A program made the translations under genes and the position numbers. A stretch of DNA of 45,593 nucleotides from Lachnoclostridium sp. UBA1175 (GTDB lineage Bacteria; Bacillota; Clostridia; Lachnospirales; Lachnospiraceae): NCBI GenBank assembly GCA_002311665.1, contig DBYX01000005.1, positions 140,059 through 185,651 on the forward strand, in the 5' to 3' direction. This document shows, in pieces, positions 34,605 through 42,213 of the stretch; the first letter of the stretch is position 1, and each line of letters starts with the position of its first letter. Below the pieces are notes generated by a model. The model was given only the letters and a program-made list of their open reading frames with translations, ran no database searches and was not told the origin of the DNA.

Positions 34605-34898
34605 ATGGCTAATCAAATCAGAATCACGCCCGATCAGATGAGGCAAAGGGCAAACCAGTATCGTGCTGAAGCAGATATTGTGAACGGGGTAATCGTTAGA
34701 ATGGATACTCTGCTCAAGCAGCTTCAGGAGGAGTGGGAAGGTTCTGCAAGCGAGTCTTATGCAGCTCGCTACCAGGAACTCAAGCCCGGTTTTATGAAGG
34801 CTGAGGAGCTTATTCGTGAAATTGCTGCCGCGCTTGATTCTACTGCCAAAATCGTCGAAGAGACTGACACTACTATTGCAAACCAGTTTAAGGCATGA
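34605..34898 (+). CDS. esxA: WXG100 protein (EsxA/YukE-like)
   Basis: Canonical secreted substrate and partner of type VII systems. The 97-residue helical hairpin has its turn at LQEEWEGSASESY, with the WxG motif at Trp44-Glu45-Gly46. It starts MANQIRITPDQMRQRANQYR, very typical of YukE-like proteins. AAAGGAGG precedes the ATG with ideal spacing. GC content returns to about 50 % from the AT-rich genes just upstream, so it appears to belong to the conserved backbone and not the cargo block. A strong terminator follows and ends the cluster. Confidence 0.95.
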   Translation: MANQIRITPDQMRQRANQYRAEADIVNGVIVRMDTLLKQLQEEWEGSASESYAARYQELKPGFMKAEELIREIAAALDSTAKIVEETDTTIANQFKA

Positions 34899-34911
34899 GG
34901 CACAAGCACTT

Positions 34912-34950
34912 ATGCCCGGACGGGACATTGTCCCGTCCGGGCATTTGAGC
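34912..34950 (+). terminator. Terminator ending the secretion cluster
   Basis: A 15-bp perfect stem, 34912-34926 with 34930-34944, has a 3-base loop and begins ATGCCCGGACG. The T-tract after it is short (TTTG), but the stem is very stable. About 200 AT-rich bases with no gene follow; a weak promoter (TATAGT at 35070-35075) may lie there for the next gene. Confidence 0.8.
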
Positions 34951-35153
34951 ATTAATTGTGAGTAGACAGATGTTTTCAGAAGATGTGTGGTAGAAATGTA
35001 ATTCTGAAGATAAAGTATTTGTTGATTGTTTTATATGATTTTTCTCGATTGAGGTAATCTGTGTAAAAGTATAGTAGTGAGATATGGAAATTAATGATAT
35101 ATGAGAAAACCACACTTGTATGTTGTTTTGGATAATAACGGGAGGATTCCTCA

Positions 35154-36071
35154 GTGGACAATAAAGAGATTTTCATGAACACCCAGCAGATCATCAGTGC
35201 CAACAGCGAATTGCTTCAGTTGACGCAGCAGTCTGTTGCGGGGACGAAAGTAATTGATGAGGGCTTTGTGTCCGGTAAGTCGCCGCGGTTTGAGGCCTCG
35301 GAGGTGTCCTTTGAGGAATGCTCAACGTTGACGGCTGCGAGAAAATTCTGTGAAGCAGGGCTGCGCACTGCGATCCTGGATTTTGCCAATCCGTTGGAGC
35401 CGGGCGGCGGTGTGTTGCGCGGGGCTGAGGCTCAGGAGGAAAGCATTTGCCGCGTCAGTAATTTGTATAATTGCCTGGCCAGCAGGAATGCGGCTCCGTA
35501 TTATGAATATCATAACAAGATGAGAACTGCTAACGGTGATGCGGATATGTTCATCGGAACCGGCCGGACCATTTATTCACCCGGCGTGGTCGTATTGGAT
35601 GATAATCCGGAGGCGTTGCTGGACACGGTACCCGGTTGGAATCAGGTTGATGTAATCACGTGTGCCGCTCCGTTGTTTGCAAGCCGTGATTCAATCCTTC
35701 CGCTGGGGGATTTGGAGCATATATTCCGTGCGCGTATCCGAAATATTCTTGAAGCAGCTATCGAATCGGAGACAGAGGCACTGGTGCTCGGAGCATTTGG
35801 CTGCGGAGCATTTATGAATCCGCCTCAGGTTGTCGCAAAAGTGTTCCGTGGGTTGTTTCTTGAAGAGCGATATCGCCATGCGTTCCGACGCGTCGTGTTC
35901 GCTGTGATCACAAACTATGGCAATATCGATCTTTCGACGGAGAAGACCGTACCGACCTGGATTTTGTTACAGCAATGGACGGTTGATGTGTTCCGTAAGG
36001 CATTTTCCTTCTTCCCGCTTCTCGGAGACGCGAACGGTACCGCGAACCTCACAGCAAGTCTACAATTGTAG
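35154..36071 (+). CDS. TIGR02452-type protein with microbial PARG-like catalytic domain
   Basis: Relatives of poly(ADP-ribose) glycohydrolase with a macrodomain fold that bind or cleave ADP-ribose. GTG start at 35154 after GGAGG (35141-35145); 305 residues; an ATG at 35175 is the alternative. The signature is clear at about 76-103: AILDFANPLEPGGGVLRGAEAQEESICR, i.e. the GGG loop followed by the catalytic QEE. VLGAFGCGAFMNPPQVVAKVF is the second conserved segment. After AVITNYGN, where the family fold normally ends, there is a tail of about 45 residues with no recognised homology. It is separated from the secretion cluster by a terminator and AT-rich DNA, so a link (for example removal of ADP-ribose added by a toxin) is only a possibility. 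Confidence 0.85.
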   Translation: MDNKEIFMNTQQIISANSELLQLTQQSVAGTKVIDEGFVSGKSPRFEASEVSFEECSTLTAARKFCEAGLRTAILDFANPLEPGGGVLRGAEAQEESICRVSNLYNCLASRNAAPYYEYHNKMRTANGDADMFIGTGRTIYSPGVVVLDDNPEALLDTVPGWNQVDVITCAAPLFASRDSILPLGDLEHIFRARIRNILEAAIESETEALVLGAFGCGAFMNPPQVVAKVFRGLFLEERYRHAFRRVVFAVITNYGNIDLSTEKTVPTWILLQQWTVDVFRKAFSFFPLLGDANGTANLTASLQL

Positions 36072-36122
36072 AACATAGTGAAATAAGAGCTTCCGTGCAT
36101 ATCAAATAATGCGGAGGTTCTT

Positions 36123-36145
36123 GGCAGAATCGAAGTGATTCTGCC
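36123..36145 (+). terminator. Possible weak terminator or hairpin before the Ig-like protein gene
   Basis: A perfect 9-bp stem, GGCAGAATC (36123-36131) with GATTCTGCC (36137-36145), has a 5-base loop but no T-run. It lies between the PARG-like gene and the next start, preceded by an imperfect hairpin near 36090-36120. Confidence 0.4.
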
Positions 36146-36177
36146 GGTTAACTATATATACTATACGGAGGTGCATT

Positions 36178-38109
36178 ATGAAGAAAAGACACCCTTTGAG
36201 CATGGTGAGAGCGTTTGCTCTGTTGTTCTCACTCGTGCTGGTCGGCGTTGTGTTGGCAATGAAGGTTGCGTATGCCGCGACTACGATTACCACACAGCCC
36301 AAGAGCGTCCGCGTGTCGGTCGGCTCGACAGCGACGTTCAGTGTTGTCGCGTCAGGCAGCGGCAAGCTTTCCTATCAGTGGCAGGCTAAAAATCCGTCTA
36401 CGGGTAAATGGGTCAATTCGACTGCGGAAACTGCAAAGACTTCAAAGCTTTCAATCAAGACTCAGGTCGGTCACAACGGTTTTCAGTTTCGTTGCATTGT
36501 CACGGATGCCAGCGGCAGTTCGAAGACTTCTTCGGCGGCTACCTTGACCGTACGCCCGAAGTTTACGACACAGCCCCAGAACAAGAGCGCGGAAGTCGGA
36601 ACTACCGTGACATTTACTGCGGTTGCAACCGGCAAAGCCAAACTGAAATACCAATGGCAGGCAATGAATCCGTCCACCGGAAAATGGGTTAATTCCACTG
36701 CTGTGAGCGCCAAGACTACGCAGTTGTCTATCAAGACGCAGGCAGGACACAACGGATTCCAATTCCGCTGCATTGTCACGGACGGAAACGGTGTGACAAT
36801 GACCTCCAAGACAGTGACTCTGACGATCAAACCGCGGATCACAACACAGCCGAAGAGCGTGACTGTGAACTCCGGATCGACCGCGACTTTTACCGTTGCT
36901 GCAACCGGTCAGAAGAAACTGACTTACCAGTGGCAGTATTGCAAGCCGAACAGCACCAAGTGGGTTAATTCCACGAATGCGACCGCGAAGAAGGCAACAT
37001 TCACGATCAATACCTCGAGTGTTCACAACGGCTTCAAGATCCGCTGTGTGGTAATGGATGGTAACGGCCACAGAACAGCATCTAAAGCAGCAACCTTGAC
37101 TGTGAAGGGCGGCAGCAATGTTGCCATTAATTCGACGAACTTCCCGGACAGTGTGTTCCGCAATTATGTTTCACAAAACTTTGACAAGGACAAGAACGGA
37201 TATCTCAGCGATACCGAATGTGCTGCAGTTAAGACAATCAGCGTATCCGGAATGGGGATCTACAATTTGAAGGGCATTGAGTATTTTACGCAACTGGAGA
37301 TTCTATACTGCTCCAGTTACCGCGGTGAGGACGAATACTGGCGTGAAAACTATATCTCTTCCCTGGATCTCAGCAAGAATAAGATGATCAAGGAAGTTTC
37401 GTGCGCGTATGGTGGGCTTGAGAGCATCAATCTCAGCGGTTGCACCAAATTGGAGAGTTTATGGGCATATGCCTGTGATCTTACCACGTTGAATATCAGT
37501 AGCTGTACCAACCTGAAAGAGTTGAGCGTTGAAAAGAACTGGGATCTGGCTACGCTTGACATTCGTAACAACAAGTTGCTTGAAGAGCTCTATTACGAGC
37601 ACGCTTACACCCGGTTGATCCGCGACGGAGATGGTGTTAAGGAAAGCGGCGATAATCACTACGGCAGACTCAACGAGTATCTCGGCATGACTGTGGCAAA
37701 TGTGGATAAGAAGGTGTTCAGTGATCAGCCGTACAAATATGAGTATTGGAGCCGCAATTATGAGGACGGAACTACCGGCGGCATGTACTATGATTATGAT
37801 GTGGCTTTCAACTTCTCCGATAGTACGAGTACCTTGAGCACGAGTTGTAAGGTATATATGATCATGGTTCAGCGCGGTATCAACGAGGCCGCAACGAACA
37901 AGAATCTCGGAAACGGGATGCATTCGGGAATGACCTATACACAGTTGAAATCGGTCTGCAGTGGTCTCAGCAGTTATCAGGAGTCGATGTTGACGGGAAT
38001 GATTGAGGCGAGTGTGGTTGTCAACAACACTCTGTATGTGTTTGCCTGGGAGCCCGACATGAATCCCAAGAATGTCGCTCCGACATTTATGACAATTTCG
38101 AAGTGCTGA
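36178..38109 (+). CDS. Exported protein with three Ig-like domains and a leucine-rich region
   Basis: The ATG follows GGAGGTG (36167-36173); 643 residues. N-terminal signal peptide (basic MKKRHPLSMVR, a hydrophobic run, then VAYAAT). Three Ig-like domains follow at about 38-125, 126-218 and 219-310, each starting ITTQPKSV-like and ending FQFRCIVTD..G, with internal QWQ segments; domains 1 and 2 are very similar. A linker leads to an internalin-like cap with an EF-hand-like FPDSVFRNYVSQNFDKDKNGYLSDTE, then irregular leucine-rich repeats (about 360-480), and a C-terminal domain of about 150 residues that I do not recognise. No LPXTG or membrane anchor is seen, so it is probably secreted or wall-associated by weak contacts. 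The role is likely adhesion or substrate binding. Confidence 0.8.
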   Translation: MKKRHPLSMVRAFALLFSLVLVGVVLAMKVAYAATTITTQPKSVRVSVGSTATFSVVASGSGKLSYQWQAKNPSTGKWVNSTAETAKTSKLSIKTQVGHNGFQFRCIVTDASGSSKTSSAATLTVRPKFTTQPQNKSAEVGTTVTFTAVATGKAKLKYQWQAMNPSTGKWVNSTAVSAKTTQLSIKTQAGHNGFQFRCIVTDGNGVTMTSKTVTLTIKPRITTQPKSVTVNSGSTATFTVAATGQKKLTYQWQYCKPNSTKWVNSTNATAKKATFTINTSSVHNGFKIRCVVMDGNGHRTASKAATLTVKGGSNVAINSTNFPDSVFRNYVSQNFDKDKNGYLSDTECAAVKTISVSGMGIYNLKGIEYFTQLEILYCSSYRGEDEYWRENYISSLDLSKNKMIKEVSCAYGGLESINLSGCTKLESLWAYACDLTTLNISSCTNLKELSVEKNWDLATLDIRNNKLLEELYYEHAYTRLIRDGDGVKESGDNHYGRLNEYLGMTVANVDKKVFSDQPYKYEYWSRNYEDGTTGGMYYDYDVAFNFSDSTSTLSTSCKVYMIMVQRGINEAATNKNLGNGMHSGMTYTQLKSVCSGLSSYQESMLTGMIEASVVVNNTLYVFAWEPDMNPKNVAPTFMTISKC

Positions 38110-38135
38110 CGGTAAAGCAGATTGTTATTACCACC

Positions 38136-38168
38136 CCGCCCCCGCATCCTGCGGGGGCGGTTCTTTCT
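38136..38168 (+). terminator. Intrinsic terminator after the Ig-like protein gene
   Basis: A perfect 11-bp GC-rich stem, CCGCCCCCGCA (38136-38146) with TGCGGGGGCGG (38150-38160), has a TCC loop and is followed by TTCTTTCT. Confidence 0.88.
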
Positions 38169-38225
38169 CCCTTTTTCGACCCATCCGCACGCCGGTTTGG
38201 ACACAGAAAAATCACGGTCTCCTTA

Positions 38226-38255
38226 TTGAATCCCGTCCTGTTGTTGTGCTATACT
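38226..38255 (+). promoter_or_regulatory. Probable promoter of the xylanase gene
   Basis: TTGAAT (38226-38231), an 18-base spacer, TATACT (38250-38255). It leaves a leader of about 85 bases before the ATG at 38350. Confidence 0.55.
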
Positions 38256-38349
38256 TCTCTGCGGTGTCGCGCACTGCGGCGCCGTACGGAGTCGGGATCC
38301 GCCTTATGCCGACGGATGGCCCGCGTATAGAAATAAGGAGTCAAATGTC

Positions 38350-39603
38350 ATGAAAAAGAAAATTGTTTTGTTTCTGATGCTCCTTTCGCTGGTTGCTATG
38401 TTTGCAGCCTGCGGCAAGGAAAATAAGAGCAACGGGTCCACGCCTGCTCCTACGGCTACGGACACGCCGGCTGCTGAGCCTACGGCTACGGATACGCCTA
38501 CGCCGAGCCCGACCGAGGCACCTACGCCTACGCTGTCGCCCCTTCCGGATCCGGACGGTGTGTATCTCAAGGATATCTACGCACAGCACGGCCTTAAGGT
38601 CGGTACCTGCCTGAATGTGATGATGACGGGCAATGCGCAGATGGCAACGCTCATTAAGGAGCAGTTCAACAGCGCTACGATGGAAAATGATATGAAGCCC
38701 GAAGCGATCCTCAACGAGGCGAAGTGCAAGGAGACGGGCGAGGTTGTTGTTGAGTTCAACCAGAACGCTCTCTCGATGCTCAAGTTCGCGAAGGAGAACG
38801 GTATCGCGCTTCGCGGCCACACGCTCGTATGGCACAGCCAGACGCCGGAGTGGTTCTTCCACGAGGATTTCGACGCTAAGAAGCCGTATGTCGACCGCGA
38901 CACGATGCTCAAGCGTATGGAGAGCGAGATCAAGCAGGTGTTTGAGCTTCTTGAGGAGCTCGGTTACATCGACCTGTTCTACGCTTACGATGTTGTCAAC
39001 GAGGCTTGGATGGAGGACGGTTCGCTCCGCGTGAGCAACTGGAAGAACATCATCGGTGATGACTTCATCTGGCACGCATTTAATTTTGCGAACAAGTATG
39101 CTCCGCAGAGCATCGACCTGTACTACAACGACTACAACGAGCAGTTCAAGACGGACACGCTCGAGGCATTTGTGAAGACGCTTGTTGACGCCGACGGCAA
39201 CTACCTGATCGACGGTATCGGCTTCCAGGCGCACCTTTACACCAAGGACAGCCTTGACCAGTACTTCAAGACCGTAGACCAGCTGAGCGCTCTCGGCCTG
39301 AAGATCCAGCTGACCGAGCTCGATGTCTGCCTCGGCAAATATCAGTATCCTTCGATCGCAAGCGCGAAGACGTACGCGATCCAGGGCCGCTTCGTATACG
39401 AGCTGATCGAGGGCCTGTTCAAGCGTATCGACGCCGGCACGCTGAAGATGGATGCTCTTACCTACTGGGGATTTGCTGACGCTATGTCCTGGAGACGCGA
39501 GTATCATCCGTCCCTGTTCGACAACAATATGAAGGCGAAGAACGCATTTTACGCTGCAGCCCAGATGAAGGAGCTCTCGGGCTACGATTATCCTGAGGAG
39601 TAA
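38350..39603 (+). CDS. Lipoprotein GH10 endo-1,4-beta-xylanase
   Basis: Retaining glycoside hydrolase that cleaves xylan at the cell surface. The protein has 417 residues. A signal peptide with lipobox MFAAC (Cys21) is followed by a linker of about 45 residues rich in Thr, Pro and Ala with TATDTP repeats. The GH10 barrel starts with HGLKVGTCLN. Family segments are FNSATMENDMKPE, LRGHTLVWHSQTPEWF, the acid/base Glu in AYDVVNEAW (Glu218), IDLYYNDYNE, IGFQAHLY, the nucleophile Glu in IQLTELDV (Glu323) and ALTYWGFADAMSWR. No carbohydrate-binding module. The protein should degrade plant hemicellulose oligomers near the cell, fitting a gut or rumen lifestyle. Monocistronic. Confidence 0.95.
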   Translation: MKKKIVLFLMLLSLVAMFAACGKENKSNGSTPAPTATDTPAAEPTATDTPTPSPTEAPTPTLSPLPDPDGVYLKDIYAQHGLKVGTCLNVMMTGNAQMATLIKEQFNSATMENDMKPEAILNEAKCKETGEVVVEFNQNALSMLKFAKENGIALRGHTLVWHSQTPEWFFHEDFDAKKPYVDRDTMLKRMESEIKQVFELLEELGYIDLFYAYDVVNEAWMEDGSLRVSNWKNIIGDDFIWHAFNFANKYAPQSIDLYYNDYNEQFKTDTLEAFVKTLVDADGNYLIDGIGFQAHLYTKDSLDQYFKTVDQLSALGLKIQLTELDVCLGKYQYPSIASAKTYAIQGRFVYELIEGLFKRIDAGTLKMDALTYWGFADAMSWRREYHPSLFDNNMKAKNAFYAAAQMKELSGYDYPEE

Positions 39604-39645
39604 TCCGCGGAAACTGCGGGTGGCACACGTTTCTTCGGAAAATGC

Positions 39646-39674
39646 TTGACACGCATGGGCATTCGTGTTATAAG
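39646..39674 (+). promoter_or_regulatory. Promoter of the T-box leader / trpB
   Basis: TTGACA (39646-39651), a 17-base spacer, TATAAG (39669-39674): near consensus, placing the transcript start just before the T-box stem I. Confidence 0.8.
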
Positions 39675-39680
39675 TGTTTT

Positions 39681-39969
39681 AAACCGTTGAGAAAGGGTGA
39701 GTACGTTCTCCACCGGTTTGCACACAGAGAGTCGCAGGTGCTGGGATTGCGGCGGCATTCGGAGAGCGGAATGGACTTTTGAGGGCAAGAGGAAACGGCG
39801 CAAGCCGGAGTATGGGCGCCGGGGTAAGGATCCCCCGTGAACAAAGACCGGCATATTATCGTATGCGCAGAGAGGATGCGAGAGCATCAAGCGGGGTGGC
39901 ACCGCAGGAATGATGAAATTATCGTCCTGTCCCGGCATTACCAAGTTAATGCGGGACAGGACTTTTTTT
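39681..39969 (+). promoter_or_regulatory. T-box riboswitch, tryptophan specificity
   Basis: Senses uncharged tRNA and permits read-through when the amino acid is scarce. The T-box core reads GCGGGGTGGCACCGC (39891-39905), and the UGGC at 39897-39900 would pair with an acceptor end of G73-CCA, which is the discriminator of bacterial tRNA-Trp. A specifier-loop-like GAATGGAC in the 3' half of stem I gives UGG (39772-39774), the Trp codon. A GAGTA segment near 39700-39705 could form the opposite side of the internal loop. The terminator follows at once, and the gene behind is a TrpB-type synthase, so the specificity agrees with the product. Confidence 0.88.
39924..39969 (+). terminator. Conditional terminator of the T-box leader
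   Basis: A 16-bp stem, 39924-39940 with 39947-39962 and one bulged G, is followed by seven T (39963-39969). Its formation competes with the T-box antiterminator just upstream. Confidence 0.9.
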
Positions 39970-40199
39970 GCGCGCTAAGCGAGAGCACTCGCACCGCCGG
40001 AGGGCGGCGGGATCGGACTGACGTCCTCGCGGGAACGAGGTTCCCGGCGAGGCGGAAGGACGGGACCGGAAGCGGACGAAGTCCGCGATGCGGGTGCCGA
40101 GCGCACGTACACCGAGCAAGCTTGCTCGCGAGGTGTATGACCTCTTCGGCAAACAATCATTTTCCAAGTCCCGACAACATCACGAAAGGAGACACAAAA
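39970..40199 (+). other. Highly structured leader between the T-box terminator and trpB
   Basis: 230 GC-rich bases with no credible gene. Several hairpins: CCGCC/GGCGG (about 40000-40017), CCTCGC-GGGAA with TTCCCGGCGAGG (about 40024-40052), GCGGAC/GTCCGC around GAA (about 40072-40087) and the palindrome GAGCAAGCTTGCTC (about 40120-40133). AAAGGAG (40185-40191) serves the trpB start. The block looks inserted between the riboswitch and its gene. Confidence 0.55.
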
Positions 40200-41573
40200 A
40201 TGTCTGAGAACGCAATCCCTTACAAGATTTACCTGGAAGAGCAGGAGATGCCTAAGGCATGGTACAACATGCGCGCGGACATGAAGAATAAGCCCGCACC
40301 GCTGTTGAATCCGGGCACTCATCAGCCGATGACCGCTGAGGAGCTCGGCGGCGTATTTTGCGATGAGCTCGTAAAGCAGGAGCTCGACAACGACACCCCG
40401 TATATCGAGATTCCCGAGGAGATCCGCAACTTCTACAAGATGTATCGTCCGTCTCCGTTGGTGCGCGCTTACTGCCTGGAGCAGAAGCTCGGCACGCCGG
40501 CGAAGATCTACTACAAATTCGAGGGTAACAACACGAGCGGCAGCCACAAGCTCAACTCCGCGATCGCGCAGGCTTACTACGCTAAGAAGCAGGGGCTCAA
40601 GGGTGTTACCACCGAGACGGGTGCAGGTCAGTGGGGCACGGCGCTCTCGATGGCGTGCGCTTACCTCGGCCTCGATTGCAAGGTTTACATGGTTAAGGTT
40701 TCCTACGAGCAGAAGCCGTTCCGCCGCGAGGTTATGAGAACCTACGGCGCGAGTGTGACTCCTTCCCCGTCCGAGACGACCGAGGTCGGCAAGAGAATCC
40801 TTGCCGCTCATCCGGGAACCGGCGGAAGCCTTGGCTGCGCTATCTCCGAGGCTGTTGAGGTTGCCGTGAGCAATCCGGGTTACCGCTACGTGCTCGGTTC
40901 CGTTTTGAACCAGGTCCTCCTTCACCAGTCCGTGATCGGTCTTGAGACCAAGGCCGCTCTCGACAAATACGGCATCGTTCCGGATGTGATCATCGGTTGC
41001 GCCGGCGGCGGTTCCAACCTCGGCGGTCTGATCGCTCCGTTCATGGGCGAGAAGCTTCGCGGCGAGAAGGATTATCGTATCATCGCCGTTGAGCCGGCAT
41101 CCTGCCCGAGCTTCACGCGCGGTAAATACGCTTACGACTTCTGCGACACCGGTATGGTTTGTCCTCTTGCAAAGATGTACACGCTCGGCAGCAACTTCAT
41201 GCCCGCTCCGAACCACGCAGGCGGTCTTCGCTACCACGGTATGAGCAGCACGCTCTCGCAGCTGTACGCGGACGGCTATATGGAGGCTACGAGCGTTGAG
41301 CAGACGAAGGTGTTCGAGGCTGCGGAGATGTTCGCACGCGTCGAGGGTATCCTTCCCGCTCCGGAGAGCTCGCACGCGATCCGCGTTGCGATCGACGAGG
41401 CGCTGAAGTGCAAGGAGACCGGCGAGGAGAAGACGATCGTCTTCGGTCTGACCGGTACCGGTTACTTCGATATGGTCGCTTACGAGAAGTTCAACAACGG
41501 CGAGATGGGCGACTACATTCCGTCCGACGAGGAGATCGCAGCAAGCCTTGCGAACCTTCCGAAGGTAGACTGA
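40200..41573 (+). CDS. trpB: Tryptophan synthase beta-like PLP enzyme (TrpB2 type)
   Basis: Condenses indole with serine to form tryptophan. The ATG at 40200 follows AAAGGAG; 457 residues, longer than TrpB1 (about 400) and fitting the TrpB2 (TIGR01415) branch, which often works without TrpA. The PLP lysine is Lys117 in NNTSGSHKLNSA; the catalytic Glu lies in TTETGAGQWGTAL; the phosphate loop is CAGGGSNLGG. Insertions such as the PYIEIPEEIRNFYKMYRPSPLVRA region near the N-terminus are TrpB2-like. No trpA or other trp gene follows; a terminator ends the unit. With the Trp T-box, this looks like an indole-salvage enzyme induced under tryptophan limitation (inferred). Confidence 0.93.
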   Translation: MSENAIPYKIYLEEQEMPKAWYNMRADMKNKPAPLLNPGTHQPMTAEELGGVFCDELVKQELDNDTPYIEIPEEIRNFYKMYRPSPLVRAYCLEQKLGTPAKIYYKFEGNNTSGSHKLNSAIAQAYYAKKQGLKGVTTETGAGQWGTALSMACAYLGLDCKVYMVKVSYEQKPFRREVMRTYGASVTPSPSETTEVGKRILAAHPGTGGSLGCAISEAVEVAVSNPGYRYVLGSVLNQVLLHQSVIGLETKAALDKYGIVPDVIIGCAGGGSNLGGLIAPFMGEKLRGEKDYRIIAVEPASCPSFTRGKYAYDFCDTGMVCPLAKMYTLGSNFMPAPNHAGGLRYHGMSSTLSQLYADGYMEATSVEQTKVFEAAEMFARVEGILPAPESSHAIRVAIDEALKCKETGEEKTIVFGLTGTGYFDMVAYEKFNNGEMGDYIPSDEEIAASLANLPKVD

Positions 41574-41605
41574 TCGGCTGATCGATCGGATAATCAAGTC
41601 ATTTA

Positions 41606-41638
41606 CGGCGGCGGCAGCTTCGGCTGTCGCCGTTTTTG
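41606..41638 (+). terminator. Intrinsic terminator after trpB
   Basis: ACGGCG-type arm and GGCAGC pair with GGCTGTCGCCGT around a TTCG loop, with a small internal bulge, followed by TTTTTGT. Confidence 0.82.
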
Positions 41639-41672
41639 TCTTTGTGCGAAAAAATTTTTCAAATAAACACCA

Positions 41673-41716
41673 TATAACAGTTGACAACTGTTATAAACTG
41701 TTATACACTGTTTATC
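41673..41716 (+). promoter_or_regulatory. Promoter and overlapping operator of the gntR-ABC operon
   Basis: -35 TTGACA (41681-41686), 17-base spacer, -10 TACACT (41704-41709). The -35 is embedded in a 23-bp perfect palindrome (41673-41695) with 11-bp arms TATAACAGTTG around a central A. From 41687 three 10-bp direct repeats follow: ACTGTTATAA, ACTGTTATAC, ACTGTTTATC. Binding of the GntR-type regulator here would block RNA polymerase, so autoregulation is likely. Confidence 0.82.
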
Positions 41717-41790
41717 GAAGGATGGCGGAATGAATGCCGGACGCGGCAGACGATCCGCCGGAAGGCTACGTTTTTGAAAGGAACTACGAC

Positions 41791-42165
41791 ATGCATGTCA
41801 TTATCAGCAATTCTTCCATGATCCCGGTGTACGAACAGCTGACTTCGCAGATCAAGCAGGAGATCATCGCGGGGTCGCTTGCGGAGGGGGCTATCCTTCC
41901 TTCCGTGAGAATGCTCGCCGCAGAGCTGAAGATCAGCGCCCTGACGGTCAAGAAAGCATACGACAAGCTTGAGGCCGAGGGCTTCACGGTCACTGTTCAC
42001 GGCAAGGGAACATACGTTGCAGCCACGAACCGCCAGTTGGCGGCAGAGGCGCGTCGGAAGGCGGTCGAGGAGGAGTTTACGGCGGCCATTCAGAAGGCCA
42101 GGACGGTCGGCCTCGACGACGCCGAGATCCGCGAGGTCGTCGATATCTTACTGGCGGACGACTGA
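41791..42165 (+). CDS. GntR-family regulator, YtrA subfamily
   Basis: Transcription regulator of the short YtrA type that controls adjacent ABC transporters. The start at 41791 follows AAAGGA (41777-41782); an upstream ATG at 41734 has no SD and would add a non-homologous tail. The protein has 124 residues. The winged helix is at about 8-78: IPVYEQLTSQIKQEIIAGSLAEG, LPSVRMLAAELKISALTVKKAYDKLEAEGF and VHGKGTYVA are all typical. Only about 45 residues follow, a dimerisation helix pair and no ligand domain, as in YtrA. It is the first gene of a three-gene operon with the operator described upstream. Confidence 0.93.
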   Translation: MHVIISNSSMIPVYEQLTSQIKQEIIAGSLAEGAILPSVRMLAAELKISALTVKKAYDKLEAEGFTVTVHGKGTYVAATNRQLAAEARRKAVEEEFTAAIQKARTVGLDDAEIREVVDILLADD

Positions 42166-42213
42166 GGTAGCGGGCTCATTTTCCGCTTCATCACGATAAA
42201 GGAACGAAACACT

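Noticed and set aside
39837..40199. In-frame N-terminal extension of trpB
   Set aside because: It would translate the T-box core and its terminator; the ATG at 40200 has a good SD and begins the homologous region.
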